64,000 nt of DNA from Rhizobium indicum (GTDB lineage: Bacteria > Pseudomonadota > Alphaproteobacteria > Rhizobiales > Rhizobiaceae): contig NZ_CP054021.1 in the NCBI RefSeq assembly GCF_005862305.2, positions 3,056,501 to 3,120,500 of the forward strand, read 5' to 3'. This document shows, piece after piece, positions 16,887-28,500 of the stretch (positions within the stretch are counted from its first letter, which is position 1; each line of letters begins with the position of its first letter). The notes under the pieces were generated by a model, which saw only the letters and a program-made list of their open reading frames with translations, had not been told where the DNA came from and made no database searches. A program made the position numbers and the translations under genes.

Positions 16887-18647
16887 TCAGAACTCTTCCC
16901 AGCTCTGGGCGGTCGCTGCGCCTGCACTATGCGCCTTTGCGACACGTGAAACGAGGTGCAGCGCCGGTGAGCCCGCCTGTCTTGGCCCAGCTCCGCCGAT
17001 GGACTGCGTTTGACCCGGTAGGCGGAACCTCGCCAGCAGGACACGCAGCGTTTCGGCTTCTCTCGCAAGGCTGTGGCTGGCGGCGGTACTTTCTTCGACC
17101 ATCGCGGCATTTTGCTGGGTTGCCTGATCCAGCGTATTGACCGCCTGGTTGATTTCCTTGAGGCCGGTTGCCTGTTCCCTGGAGGCTTCGACGATGGCGA
17201 CGACATTGCCGTTGATATCGCCGACCTGTGCGACGATCGCCTCGAGCGCCTTGCCGGTCTCGCCGACGAGGCCGACGCCGTTCTTGACATGCTCGCCCGA
17301 CGTGTTGATCAGTGCCTTGATCTCCTTGGCAGCTTTGGCGGAGCGCTGGGCGAGCTCCCGCACTTCCTGAGCCACGACCGCAAAGCCCTTGCCGGCTTCA
17401 CCGGCGCGGGCCGCCTCGACGCCGGCATTCAGCGCAAGCAAGTTCGTCTGGAAGGCGATGTCGTCGATGACGCCGATGATGTTGGTGATCTCGCGGGAGG
17501 ACTGTTCGATCTGACCCATGGCGGCGACGGCATTGCGGACCACGACGCCGGAATGTTCGGCGCCCTGTTTGGTGATGGCGACGAGGCGACCCGCCTCGTC
17601 GGCGCTACGGCTGGAATCGTTGACGGTCGTGGTGATCTCCTCCAACGCGGCGGCCGTCTCTTCGATCGATGCTGCTTGCTGTTCCGTTCGCTTGGAGAAG
17701 GAGTCGGCCGCTGCGCCGATCTCGCTCGACCCTGCGGCGATCGCACCGGCATTCTCACCGATCGTCTTCATGGTCTCGGATAGGCCTTTGACAGCGGTGT
17801 TGAAATCGTGCCGCAGCTCCTCCATCGATGGAACGAAAGGCGTGTCCACCGTTCTTGTCAGGTCGCCTTCGGAGAGATTGCGCAGCGCTGTGCCGAGAAG
17901 GGAAATGGCGCTCATGCGCTGGGTAACGTCGGTCGCGAACTTCACGATCTTGTAGACTTTGCCGTCGGCATCGAGGATCGGGTTGTAGGCCGCCTGTATC
18001 CAGATTTGCCGGCCACCCTTGCCGAACCTGACAAATTCGTTGGCGATGAACTCGCCGTGCGCCAACCGCTTCCAGAAGTTGGTGTAGTCGGCCGTATCCG
18101 TATAGGCACGATCGCAGAACATGCTGTGGTGCTTGCCGGTGATCTCGGCGAGCGAATACCCCATGGCATTGCAGAAATTCTCGTTGGCGGTCAGGATTTC
18201 ACCCACCGGGGTAAATTCGATCACCGCCTGCGAGCGCGAGATCGCCTCCAGCTTGCCGGAATCCTCCACCGCCTTCTTTTTCGTTGCGGTGATGTCGGCC
18301 GCGAATTTCACGACCTTGTACGGTTTGCCCCCTTTGAAAACCGGATTGTAGGACGCCTGGATCCATATTTCCCGATTGCCCTTGGCAAAGCGTTTGTAGG
18401 CGCCGGCGTCATATTCGCCGCGCCCGAGCCGCGCCCAGAATTCGCGATACTCCGCGGTTGCCGTATAGGTCCGCTCGCAGAACATGCCGTGATGCTTACC
18501 AACGATCTCGCTCAGGCTGTATCCAAGCGCGTTGCAGAAATTTTCGTTCGCCTTGAGGATATTTCCTTTGAGATCGAATTCTATGATCGCCTGCGATTTG
18601 GAGATGGCATCAAGAATGTATTTCGTATCGGAGCTTAGACCAAACAT
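16887..18647 (-). CDS. Cytoplasmic methyl-accepting chemotaxis protein with two PAS domains
   Basis: A 586-residue receptor with no transmembrane segment. Two near-duplicate PAS domains (about residues 8-120 and 130-245) share IEF....ILTANENFC and [13 protein letters not shown]-like linker and the signalling domain follow ([50 protein letters not shown]). The C-terminus is SWEEF, the pentapeptide tether for CheR or CheB. The start is the ATG at 18647 ([10 protein letters not shown]) with a purine-rich site before it; an in-frame upstream extension looks non-coding. The PAS pockets may bind haem or flavin, so an internal redox or oxygen cue is plausible but not shown. Confidence 0.93.
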   Translation of the reverse strand: MFGLSSDTKYILDAISKSQAIIEFDLKGNILKANENFCNALGYSLSEIVGKHHGMFCERTYTATAEYREFWARLGRGEYDAGAYKRFAKGNREIWIQASYNPVFKGGKPYKVVKFAADITATKKKAVEDSGKLEAISRSQAVIEFTPVGEILTANENFCNAMGYSLAEITGKHHSMFCDRAYTDTADYTNFWKRLAHGEFIANEFVRFGKGGRQIWIQAAYNPILDADGKVYKIVKFATDVTQRMSAISLLGTALRNLSEGDLTRTVDTPFVPSMEELRHDFNTAVKGLSETMKTIGENAGAIAAGSSEIGAAADSFSKRTEQQAASIEETAAALEEITTTVNDSSRSADEAGRLVAITKQGAEHSGVVVRNAVAAMGQIEQSSREITNIIGVIDDIAFQTNLLALNAGVEAARAGEAGKGFAVVAQEVRELAQRSAKAAKEIKALINTSGEHVKNGVGLVGETGKALEAIVAQVGDINGNVVAIVEASREQATGLKEINQAVNTLDQATQQNAAMVEESTAASHSLAREAETLRVLLARFRLPGQTQSIGGAGPRQAGSPALHLVSRVAKAHSAGAATAQSWEEF

Positions 18648-18886
18648 TCCTGTCCCTTTGAGATGCGCAGCTTTGCTGCTTAGGCTGGTAGACGCAAAGG
18701 TCGACGAGGAGTGCCGGTCCCGGGACGAACCGTTGACCGGTTCGCAATCCCAATGTGCCGCAAACGTGTCATCCGAACGCTTCACAATCATGCTGACGGG
18801 GCATGGTTAATATTGCGTATAAAAGCTGTTGCTAATTTTATGATGTCAGGATGAAAGTCGCAGCTTAGCCGGGTGTCTGGCGCAAT

Positions 18887-18913
18887 AAAAAACCGCCTGA
18901 GAGGGCGGTTTTT
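18887..18913 (-). terminator. Intrinsic terminator after cheW
   Basis: aaaaaccgcc-tgaga-ggcggttttt with T-tracts on both strands. It lies between cheW (ends 18939) and the leader of the chemoreceptor gene. Confidence 0.85.
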
Positions 18914-18938
18914 CAATAAATTAGTGGTTTTTCAAAGA

Positions 18939-19415
18939 TCAGGCGGCCAGTTCATCCGTCTCGTTTTCCTTGAACATCTTGGCGAGGTTCAGAAAGCAGA
19001 TCATGCCATTCTCCGAGGCGATGATGCCTTCGCAATAGGCCCGGTCGAAGGAGGCGGTTACCTCGGGCACCGGCTGGACCTGGCTGGACGAGATGGTGAG
19101 AATGTCCGAGACGCGGTCGACCAGCATGCCGATGACCATGCTGTGAACTTCGGCGACGACGATGGCGCTGCGCTCATTGGCGACCGTGCTCTTCATGCCG
19201 AGCTTGAAAGCAAGATCGATGATCGGGATCACCGAGCCGCGCAGGTTCATGACACCGATGACATCGGCCGGTGCATGCGGGATCGGCGTCGACGGCGCCC
19301 AGCCGCGGATTTCGCGGATGGTCGTGGTCTTGACGCAGAATTCCTGATCATGCAGGCGGAAGGCAATAATTTCGAGCGTATCGCCGCTGAAGTTAGTCGA
19401 ATTGATCGTGGCCAT
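18939..19415 (-). CDS. cheW: Chemotaxis coupling protein CheW
   Basis: 158 residues, the usual CheW size. EIIAFRLHDQEFCVKTTTIREI begins the domain; VMNLRGSVIPIIDLAFKLGM is the conserved core and DRVSDILTISSSQVQPVP is also typical. It bridges chemoreceptors and CheA. The ATG at 19415 overlaps the stop codon of a truncated chemoreceptor tail (taATG), and its Shine-Dalgarno GGGAAGA lies within that tail's Trp-Glu-Glu codons. cheA, cheY and cheR are not in the window. Confidence 0.94.
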   Translation of the reverse strand: MATINSTNFSGDTLEIIAFRLHDQEFCVKTTTIREIRGWAPSTPIPHAPADVIGVMNLRGSVIPIIDLAFKLGMKSTVANERSAIVVAEVHSMVIGMLVDRVSDILTISSSQVQPVPEVTASFDRAYCEGIIASENGMICFLNLAKMFKENETDELAA

Positions 19416-19663
19416 TAGAATTCTTCCCAACTATCGTAAGCCAGGGCAGAAGCGGATGCGCCACCATTGGCGCGGACAAGCTTTGCCTTCATACCACGCG
19501 ATGGCTTTGCGCTCGGCGAAGCATCGTTACGGTTATCGATGACTTTAGCGAAAGAGTGTTGCCCAAATCTAAATTGAAAGACGAGATTGAGAAGGTTTTT
19601 AAGCTCGGATGAAGGGGAGGCAGTTTTGCTGCCGATCTCCTCCAGCCGATATTTTTGCAGCAA
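19415..19663 (-). pseudogene. C-terminal tail of a lost methyl-accepting chemotaxis protein
   Basis: An open frame of up to 82 codons ending KAKLVRANGG...LAYDSWEEF. The final SWEEF and the Ala/Ser/Lys-rich linker match the C-terminal tether of rhizobial chemoreceptors, including the intact one at 16887-18647. The sensory and signalling domains are missing. The upstream limit coincides with a partial family B mosaic element at 19656-19715. It directly precedes and overlaps cheW, so an ancestral mcp-cheW operon probably lost most of mcp. The retained end carries the cheW ribosome binding site. Confidence 0.65.
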
Positions 19664-19715
19664 TTCAAAGTGCTACAGCGTCCTTTGCGCGTCTAAAAGA
19701 CGCGCGGCGCTGCAG
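19656..19715. repeat. Mosaic palindromic element, family B copy 3 (second hairpin only)
   Basis: gcagcaattcaaagtgctac followed by the stem cagcgtcctttgcgcgtct / agacgcgcggcgctg. It matches the second half of the copies at 4671 and 5641; the first hairpin is missing. Confidence 0.8.
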
Positions 19716-19748
19716 TCGGGATTCTGAAGAAGAATTTCGCCGATTTAC

Positions 19749-20948
19749 TCAGCTTATCGTCTTTTCGATCTGCGAGACCGCCCAATCGACCTGCTCCCTT
19801 GATATGACCAGTGGTGGAGCGAGGCGAATCGTGTGGTCGTGGGTGTCCTTGGCGAGAAGGCCGCGCTCCTTCAGCGCATGGCAATATTGCCGGGCGCCGC
19901 CGGCTTCGGGTTCCAGCTCGATGGCCATCATCAGGCCGCGGCCGCGTACGTCCCTGACGATGTTCGAGCGGATCGATCTCAGGCCTTCGAGGAAGTAGTC
20001 GCCCATAACAGCGGCGTTCTCGATCATGCCCTCTTCCGCCAAAACCTTGAGTGCTGCGCGCGCCACTGCGCAGGCGAGCGGATTGCCGCCGAAGGTCGAA
20101 CCGTGCTGGCCGGGCTTCAGCACGCCCAGAACTTCGGAATTCGAAAGCACGGCCGACACCGGATAGAAGCCGCCGGACAGCGCCTTGCCGATCAGCGTCA
20201 CGTCGGCCTCGATGCCTTCGTGCTCCTCGGCCAGCAGCTTGCCGGTACGGCCGAGGCCGGTCTGGATCTCGTCGAGGATGAGGGTGACGTTGTTTGCCGT
20301 GCAAAGCTCGCGGATGCGGGTGAAATAACCCGACGGCGGGATGATGACGCCGGCTTCCCCCTGGATCGGTTCGATCAGGGCGGCCACGGTATTTCTGTTG
20401 ATTGCGGCGGCGAAAGCCTCGGCATCGCCGAAGGGAATGATGCGGAAACCTGACGTGTAGGGGCTGAAACCGCTGCGGGCCTCGGGATCTGTGGAGAAAC
20501 TGATGATGCTCAGCGTCCGGCCATGGAAATTATCGGCGCAGACGATGATTTCCGCCTTGCCCTCCGGCACGCCCTTGACCTCGTAACCCCATTTGCGCAC
20601 CGCCTTAATGGCGGTCTCCACCGCTTCGGCGCCGGAATTCATCGGCAGGATCTTATGCGAGCCGGTGAGAGCCGCGAGCTCTTCGTAGAGATAGGCGAGC
20701 TGATCGTTGCGAAAGGCGCGGGAGGTGAGCGTCAGCCTGCCTGCCTGTTCGACCATGGCGGCGAGGATTTTCGGATGGCAGTGGCCCTGGTTGACGGCGG
20801 AATAGGCCGAGAGACAATCGAGATAACGGTTGCCGTCGGTATCCCAGACATAAACACCTTCGCCACGCGTCAGCACCACGTCGAGCGGCTTGTAGTTATG
20901 GGCGCCGAGCCGTTGTTCCGTGGCGATCAGTTTTTCCGAAGTGTTCAT
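19749..20948 (-). CDS. rocD: Ornithine aminotransferase
   Basis: A 399-residue class III PLP aminotransferase. [27 protein letters not shown] is the ornithine aminotransferase start. [17 protein letters not shown] is conserved, [15 protein letters not shown] contains the PLP-contacting Asp, and the PLP lysine is in [15 protein letters not shown]. It converts ornithine and 2-oxoglutarate to glutamate semialdehyde and glutamate. It is preceded on the same strand by rocF, 75 bp away, giving an arginine-to-ornithine-to-glutamate route. Confidence 0.95.
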   Translation of the reverse strand: MNTSEKLIATEQRLGAHNYKPLDVVLTRGEGVYVWDTDGNRYLDCLSAYSAVNQGHCHPKILAAMVEQAGRLTLTSRAFRNDQLAYLYEELAALTGSHKILPMNSGAEAVETAIKAVRKWGYEVKGVPEGKAEIIVCADNFHGRTLSIISFSTDPEARSGFSPYTSGFRIIPFGDAEAFAAAINRNTVAALIEPIQGEAGVIIPPSGYFTRIRELCTANNVTLILDEIQTGLGRTGKLLAEEHEGIEADVTLIGKALSGGFYPVSAVLSNSEVLGVLKPGQHGSTFGGNPLACAVARAALKVLAEEGMIENAAVMGDYFLEGLRSIRSNIVRDVRGRGLMMAIELEPEAGGARQYCHALKERGLLAKDTHDHTIRLAPPLVISREQVDWAVSQIEKTIS

Positions 20949-21023
20949 GGTCGTACTCCCTCTAATCTTATTTCACGCATGTCGTTATCGCAAAACCGCT
21001 GCACACTTTTGCTCGACATGCTC

Positions 21024-21959
21024 TTACGCGGCGCGTGTCGGACGATCGAAGATGCGGCGGCCGAAGAGGCTTGCCGTCAGTTCCACCAGGATGCGGGCGC
21101 TCTTGCCGCGATCGTCGAGAAACGGATTGAGCTCGACGAGATCGAGCGACGAGACGAGGCCGCTGTCCGAAAGCATTTCCATCACCAGATGCGCCTCGCG
21201 AAAAGTCGCGCCGCCCGGAACCGTCGTGCCGACGCCCGGCGCAATCTCGGGATCGAGGAAATCGAGGTCGAGGCTGACATGCAGCAGGCCGTTCGCCTTG
21301 GTGACGACATCGAGGATCTCACGCATGATGGCGCCAATGCCCTGCTCGTCGATCGCGCGCATGTCGAAGACATTGACGCCGTGTTCGTGGATTTCCTCGC
21401 GCTCGCGCGCATCGACCGAACGGATGCCGACCTGGAAGACATTCTTCGGATCGACGAACGGACGGTCCTTCGGCAGGATCTCGGCGAACTCCGCCTCGCC
21501 GCAGAAGAAGGCGACCGGCATGCCGTGAATATTGCCGGAGGGCGAGGTGGCCGGGGAATTGAAATCGGCATGGGCGTCGAGCCAGAGCACGAAGAGCGGG
21601 CGGTCTTTGCTGGCGGCATAACGGGCCATTCCGGAGACGCTGCCCATGGAGAGGCTGTGGTCGCCGCCAAGAATCAGCGGGAAACGGCCGGAGGCGGCCA
21701 CGTCGTGGACGCTGCTTTCGAGGGCGCGCGTGAAGGCGCCGACGATCCTCAGATTATGGGCCTTCGGGTGGTTCGGCAGGTCCATTGCTGGCACGATCCT
21801 GAGATCGCCGATATCGGCGACGTCATGGCCAAGCTCGATCAGCGTCTGGTCGACGCCGGCTATGCGCAGGGCCGCGGGGCCCATGGCAGCCCCTCTGCGG
21901 CCGGAGCCTTCTTCCAGCGGCGCGCCGATGAGGGTGACAGATCGCGATTGCGCATTCAT
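21024..21959 (-). CDS. rocF: Arginase
   Basis: A 311-residue ureohydrolase. The dimanganese motifs are GGDHSLSMGS, WLDAHADFN and SLDLDFLDPEIAPGV. The start is the ATG at 21959 (MNAQSRSVTLIGAPLEEGS); the frame stays open further upstream without conserved sequence. It hydrolyses arginine to ornithine and urea, feeding RocD. The divergent AsnC/Lrp regulator at 22083 very likely controls both from the shared 123-bp intergenic region. Confidence 0.95.
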   Translation of the reverse strand: MNAQSRSVTLIGAPLEEGSGRRGAAMGPAALRIAGVDQTLIELGHDVADIGDLRIVPAMDLPNHPKAHNLRIVGAFTRALESSVHDVAASGRFPLILGGDHSLSMGSVSGMARYAASKDRPLFVLWLDAHADFNSPATSPSGNIHGMPVAFFCGEAEFAEILPKDRPFVDPKNVFQVGIRSVDAREREEIHEHGVNVFDMRAIDEQGIGAIMREILDVVTKANGLLHVSLDLDFLDPEIAPGVGTTVPGGATFREAHLVMEMLSDSGLVSSLDLVELNPFLDDRGKSARILVELTASLFGRRIFDRPTRAA

Positions 21960-22082
21960 GTGGAGGGCTCCGTGTTGAGGCCTGTTTCGGCCGATAGTGG
22001 GACAAAGGGCTGGCGGCAAAAAGATGGAAAAGTGTCAGAAATGGACTATGATTGCGCAGATTGATAAACCCATTTTGACAAA

Positions 22083-22520
22083 GTGATCAGCGTGGATGAT
22101 CTCGACACCGAACTTCTGAGTGCACTTCGCCATAACGCCCGGATTTCCGTCTCCTCGCTTGCGGCGATGACCGGCGCATCGCGGGCAACGGTTGCCACCC
22201 GTATCGACCGGCTGGTGGCCAGCGGCACCATCGTCGGCTTCACCATCCGCACCGGCCATGAGACGCGCTCCGCCGGCGTGCGCGCCATCGTCATGATCGA
22301 GGTGCTCGGCAAGCTCGCCGACAGGGTGGCCGATCAGTTAAGGGGCCTGCCGCAGGTGCGCGCGCTTCACAGCACCAACGGCAAATGGGATTTCGTCGCC
22401 GAACTCGAGGATCGCGACCTTGCCGCCTTCGACGAGACGCTGCGCCGCATCCGGCTAATCAACGGCATCAATTCGACCGAGACCAACATCCTTCTGAAGA
22501 CCAGCAAAACCGGTTTCTAA
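22083..22520 (+). CDS. Lrp/AsnC-family transcriptional regulator
   Basis: 145 residues. The helix-turn-helix is LLSALRHNARISVSSLAAMTGASRATVATRIDRL, followed by a RAM effector domain (VRAIVMIEVLGKLADRV...HSTNGKWDFVAELEDRDL). The start is a GTG at 22083, with a second GTG three codons on. It is divergent from rocF-rocD. In other alphaproteobacteria such a neighbour activates arginase and ornithine aminotransferase in response to arginine; that role is inferred here. Confidence 0.9.
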   Translation: MISVDDLDTELLSALRHNARISVSSLAAMTGASRATVATRIDRLVASGTIVGFTIRTGHETRSAGVRAIVMIEVLGKLADRVADQLRGLPQVRALHSTNGKWDFVAELEDRDLAAFDETLRRIRLINGINSTETNILLKTSKTGF

Positions 22521-22580
22521 GCCGGCTTAAAGCTCGTGCATGCTGTCCTCAAACTGCTGCACAGCTTCTTGCGAGAGGCA

Positions 22581-25500
22581 TCAATATTCCCGTTCGTAGA
22601 CAATCCCGGCTTCGCCCTCACCGTTGCCACCGGCCCCCCCGCGCAGCTTGACGCCGCGGCCGACATCGAGGTTGATCACCGCCTTGGCGCCAGCCGAACC
22701 GCCCTGCTGCAACTCGAAATAGGTGCGGTCGTTGAGGTAGCGGCCGACGCTGACGCTCGTCTGGCCCTTGGAATCGGTGCTGACGTCGAAATCGTCGACG
22801 CCGAGCTGGTTGCGCAGGCCTTCGAAAAGCGACGTCGAGCGGTTGCCGGCCAGCTGACTGACCGCGTCGGCGAGCTGAGCGATCTGCACCGGCGAGAGCT
22901 TCGACATCGACTGGCCGAAGATCAGCTGCGCCAGCACCTCGTCCTGCGGCAGTTCGGGCGAGGAGGAGAAGGTGATCGCGGGGTCGGTAGCGAGGCCGGC
23001 GACGTCGACGGTCAGCGTCGTCGAGCCTGAGGCCGAGGTCGCTTCCATATCGAGCGCCGGCGTCAGGTCGCCGGCGAAGGTGATCCTGCTCTTGTCGGAA
23101 AAATCCAGCCGGCGGTTGAGAATGGTCATGCGGCCGCGGCGCATGGTGAAACCGCCGGTCACGATGGGTGCAGCCGCCGTTCCGCGGATCGTCACCAGAC
23201 CGCCAAGCTCGGCATCGATGCCGCGGCCGCGCACGAAGATATGCGAGGGCGCGTCGATTTCGAGATCCAGCGTGATCACGGAGGATTTCTCTCCGGGTTT
23301 CTGCTCGCCGTCATCCCGCAACTGCGCAAGTACAGCCCGCGGCGCATTCTTGTGGCGGATGTCGATTTCTCTCAGCGAGGTGGGCAATTTTTCCGGGACC
23401 GTGATCGAGGTCTTGTCCAGTCGAAGCTTGCCGCTTAGCGTCGCATTGGTGATCGGCCCGCGCAGGCCGACCGTGCCATTGACTGTCGAGACGACAAGGG
23501 TTCCATCGACATAGACCGCCTTGTCGAGCTTGATCGAAATGTCAGCGGGAAAACCTCCGGCCGGCTGGATGCCGATGGTGCCGCTGGCCGAAATCGTACC
23601 GCCGCCGCCAAGGTTGCCGGTGAGGCGCGATATCACGGCCTGGCTGCCATTGAAGGTCACGGTCGCCGTCAGATTGTTGACGGCCATATTGCGCCGAACG
23701 TCGACGAGCTTTGCGCCATTGGTCGAGACAGTGCCGTTGATGACGGGTGCTGCGGCCGTTCCGCCAATCTGCAGGTTGACGGTGGCGACGCCGTCCGCGA
23801 CGAGGCCCTGTTGCGCAAGCGGGGCGCCGAGCACGGCGAAAGGAAGATTGCCTGTGAAGCGCATGTCCATGGCGCGATTGCCTGTGATGACGACGCTGCC
23901 GCCGCCCTTCAGCGACATGCCGGCGTCACCGGCAAGACTGGTATCGACCGTCAGCTTGTTTCCGGCAAGTTTGCCTGATGCGCCGATGCTGAACGGCGAA
24001 AGGCCGGCACCTTTTGTCTGGCTCGTCGCTGCGTTCTTCCAGTCGACCTTGAAGTCGACGGAGGGCGCCGATAGCGCGCCGGTGGCTTTTACGGTCGCAG
24101 AGACCGCGCCCTCGGCTGCAAGGCCGGGAACGAAGCCGTTGGCAATGCCGGCCGGAAGATTGTTGGTATTCGCCGTGACATCGAGCGACCGGATCGACGT
24201 GCCGGCGATGGCAAGATTGCCGGCAGCTTTCAGCGCGATGCCGCCGCCGCCGTTGAGGGCGGCATCGAAATCCAGCCTGTCACCGGTGTATTTTCCCGTC
24301 GCCGCCAGCGCAAGGCGAGATAGGCCGGCAGCCTTGGTGTGGCTGGTAGCGGCATCCTTCCAGTCGAGCTTGAAATCGACGATCGGATTTGCCGGCGTTC
24401 CCGACGTCACGGCGCTTGCCGAAAGCGTGCCTTCGGCACCGAGTCCTGGAACGAAGGCGTTTGCGATATTTGCCGGCAGCGCCGGAATATCGGCATTGAT
24501 CGAAAGGTCCCGAATGGCAGTTCCCGCGATTGTGACGCCGCCCGTCGCCTTGGCCAACACACCGTCCTTGCCGGCGAGATTGGCTTCGAAATCGACCCTG
24601 TCATTGGCGAACTTGCCGGAAGCCGCAGCACTCAGGCCCGAAAGGCCGCTGCTCTTGGTCTGGGCGGTCGCAGCGTTCTTCCAGTCGAGCTTGAAATCGA
24701 CCGCCGGCTTTGGCAGCGCGCCGGAGGCAGATGCTGTTCCCGAGACTGTGCCTTCGGCCGCAAGACCCGGGACGAAGCCGTTGGCGAGGCCTGCCGGAAG
24801 GTTGGCGAGATCGGCCTTGACGTCAAGATTGCGGACCGACGTGCCTGAAATCGCAATATTGCCGGCGGCCTTCAGCGACAGGCCGTCCTGGCCGCCGAGA
24901 TTGGCTTCGAAATCGAGCCTGTCGTCGGCGAAGCGTCCGGATGCGGCAAGCGCTAAGCCCGAGAGATGAGCGCTTCGGGTATGGCTGGTCGCAGCATCCG
25001 TCCAGTCGAGCTTGAAATCGGCTTTCGGTGCGGCGGGTGTCCCGGTGGCGGACAGGGTGCCTGATACCGTGCCGCCGGCCGCCAGATCGGGAACGAAGGC
25101 ATTTGCGAGACTGGCCGGAAGCTTGGCGATCTCGGCATCGACCTTGATGCTGTCGATCGCCGTACCCGCCAATGCGACATTGCCCATGGCCTTCAGTGAG
25201 AAGTCTTTATCGCCGCTGACTGCCGCATTGAAATCAAGCTTGTTGTCGGCAAATTTTCCCGATGCGGCCACGCCGAGCGCGGCAAGGCCGGCACGTTTCG
25301 TGTGACTCGTCGCAGCATCCTTCCAATTGAGGTCGAAATCGGCACTCGGGGCGGAAAGCGACCCGCTGGCCGAGATCTTTCCTGAGATCGCGCCTGCGGC
25401 GGCGAGATCGGCGACGAAGCTGTTTGCGATATTCGCCGGGACATTTGCCAGCGCTGCATCGACTTTGATGCTGTCGATCGCCGTACCGGCCAATGCGACA

Positions 25501-28500
25501 TTGCCCATGGCCTTCAGTGAGAGGTCTTTATCGCCGCTGACTGCCGCATTGAAATCAAGCTTGTTGTCGGCAAATTTTCCCGATGCGGTCACGCCGAGCG
25601 CGGCGAGGCCGGCACGTTTCGTGTGGCTCGTCGCAGCATCTTTCCAATTGAGATCGAAATTGGCGGTCGGAGCGGAGAGCGACCCGTTGGCCGAGACTGT
25701 TCCTGAGATCGCGCCTTCGGCGGCGAGATCGGCGACGAAGCTGTTTACGATATTTGCCGGTACATTCGCCAGTGCGGCGTCGATTGTGACGTTGCCGAGC
25801 GTCGTGCCCGTGATGGCGACATTGCCGGTTGTCTTCAGCGAGAGACTGTTGGGGCCGCCGATCACGGTGTCGAAATCGAGTTTGCTGTCGGCGAATTTTC
25901 CGGATGCCTTGACGGCGAGCTCGGCAAGCCCCGCACGCTTCGTCTGGCTCGTCGCAGCATTTTTCCAATCGAGATCGAAATTGGCGGTGGGATTAGCGAG
26001 GGAGCCGGAAGCCCCCACTTTTCCCGTAATCGTGCCTTCGGCGGCGAGATCGGGAACGAAACCATTGGCGATGCGGGCAGGCAGATTGAGGATATCGGCG
26101 TCGACATCAAGCACCGGCGCCTTCGGGTCGGCGAGCGTGACATTGCCGGCAGCCCTCAGCGACAGGCCGTCACTACTGCCGACCGTCGTGTCGAAATCGA
26201 GCTTATTGTCGGCGAATTTGCCGCCGGCGGTGATGCCGAGCGGTGCCAGGCCCGCCCCCTTCGTCTGACCCGTCGTCGCATCCTTCCAGTCGAGCTTGAA
26301 GTCGGCGACCGGTGCTGCCGGCGTTCCGGTCACGGCAATCGTACCTGAGATCGTGCCGTCGGCTGACAGGTTGGGCACGAAACCATTGGCAAGCGCTGCC
26401 GGCAACTCGCGGATGTCTGCATCGATCTTCAGCGTTTCGCCGGCGGAACCGGTGACGGTCACCGAGCCGGTGCCGGTTTTCAGCATCAGTCCGTTCAGGC
26501 TGGCGGCACCGCCGCCGATTGCGACCTGCGTCGGTGCGGCAAGCTCGATCGGGATATTGCGGGGGCTTGCCGAGAAGCGATCAAGGTTCAGGTGCATCGT
26601 GCCGCCCGCCGCTTCGATACTGCCGGTGGCCAGCACGGGATTGCCGTCATAGGCCGCATCGAGATCGAAATCGGTATGGTCTTGCTGCTTGGTAAAACCG
26701 AGCGAAAGGCCGGCGAGCCTGTTCGTTCCGGCACTCACCTCCTCGGCCTTGACCGTGCCGTTTGCCGCAAGGGCTTTGAGATCGCTGACCGTGACATCGA
26801 TATCCGGCTTGACGATCGCAAGCGTATCACGGCGGATCGAGCCGCCGGTCGCAAGCAGCTTGAGCGCAATCCTGCCGCTGTCGCTGCTGACGCCGAGCGA
26901 CCCTTTGAGATCGCCTTCGGCCTTCTGTCCGCCGAGTGCGGCGAGCAGGCCGATATTGGGGAAATCGAAGGTCAGCGCGCCTGTCGGCTCAAGGGAAGAC
27001 GAGAATTCCACATTGCCGGTCAGCCGGTTGCCGCCGATATCGGCGGTCAGTGTCGGAATGCTCGTCTTGCCGTCCTGCGAGCGGATGTCGCCGTTGATGC
27101 CGATCGGCTGGCCGTCGATCGTGCCGGTGGCGGCGATCCTGCCCTGCGGGGCCTTGGGATCGGCGAGACCCGACAGGTCGATATTGAGGTTGCCGAGCAC
27201 GCGGTCGGCCATTTCAAGGCTGGGCGCCTTGAGATTGGCCGTGACGGAAATCGCCGGGAGCTCACCCCCCACTCTCAACGCATAACCCGCCCCGCCGCTG
27301 GCGCCGGGGATGAGCTTGCCGATGTCAGGCAACCGGCCGGAGAGATCGGCGTTCAAGATCCCGCCGTCGAGCGCGACGTTGCCCGCCGCTTCGAGCGTGC
27401 CGGACTTCAGGACGAGATTGGACAACGCGAATTTCGACGGGATGGTGCCGACCACCTGGCTTTCGAGCGAGATCGGCCCGTCGAACTTGCCTGTTGCCGC
27501 AGCCGGCAGGGCTGCCGGGTTGATGGTGAGCTTGAGGTTGCCGGTCAGCGCTTGGTCTGTCAGCCGATAGGAGCCGTTGAGGCTGCCGTTGATATTGGCG
27601 CTTTCGACGGTGGTGCCGTTGAAGCCGATACCACTGGGCGAGATCTGCAGCGGCGAGGCGATGGTGATCGGGCCTTGGACCGCACGATTGAGGTTCGGCT
27701 CGGCAAAGGTCGCGTCGCCGGCAACGAGGCGCAACTGGACGCTGCCGGAACGGGCGGCGAGATTGAAGGCGTCGCTCTTTGCTGTCAGCTTGATGTTGCC
27801 GATATTGGCCTGCGGCAGGGTTGCGGTGTCGAGCGAGCCGCTGACGTTCAGTCGGGCGGTCTGCGCATCGCCTGTTAGTGCCAGGTTGAGGCCTGATATC
27901 AGGAAGCGGGCTTCGCCTTCGGCGAGCGGCCAGCGGAAATCGACAGGCCCCGACGTGCCGAGCAGATTGGCGTTCAGGCTGTTGTTGCCGGCAGGATCGA
28001 GGGTGCCCGAGGCGGCGATCACAACGCTGCCGGTGGCGATATTGCCGGTCTGGATATCGATCTTGCCGTGATTGTCGAAGGTGGTGGCAAGATCGATATT
28101 GGTCTGGCCGGCAAAAAGCGGCCGGAATGCCGATGGAAGCAGCGAGCTCAGGTCACCGCCGCCCTTGAGGTCGAGGTGGTGCAGCCCGTCTTCCGTAATC
28201 TGGTGCCGCGCTTCGATTGCGGCACGCTGCTGCCCGTCGAGGGCAGCCTGCAATTTGCCTTTCCAATCGGATATCGGCCCCTGGCCATCGAGATCGATGT
28301 TGACGGCCGGGCTGTCCGGCAGACCGAGAAAGCCTGCCAGCAGCCCGCCCTTCGGCTCGGACAGCTGCGCCTTCAGCCGCAGCCGGTTTTCGGCTGGCGC
28401 AAAAGCGATGTCGGCGGCAAGCCGCGCATCCGGAACCGCGTGACGGCTGACATTGACGACGGCCTCGCCGCCATCGCCGTTCGCCGAAAGGCTGCCTTCG

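Noticed and set aside
20523..22064. A 513-codon plus-strand frame over rocD and rocF
   Set aside because: It is antisense to two enzymes with complete active sites and has no recognisable fold.
23862..26430. Regular repeats suggesting a CRISPR array or satellite DNA
   Set aside because: The 321-bp unit is in frame with tamB, encodes a conserved protein repeat and has no short repeat/spacer structure.
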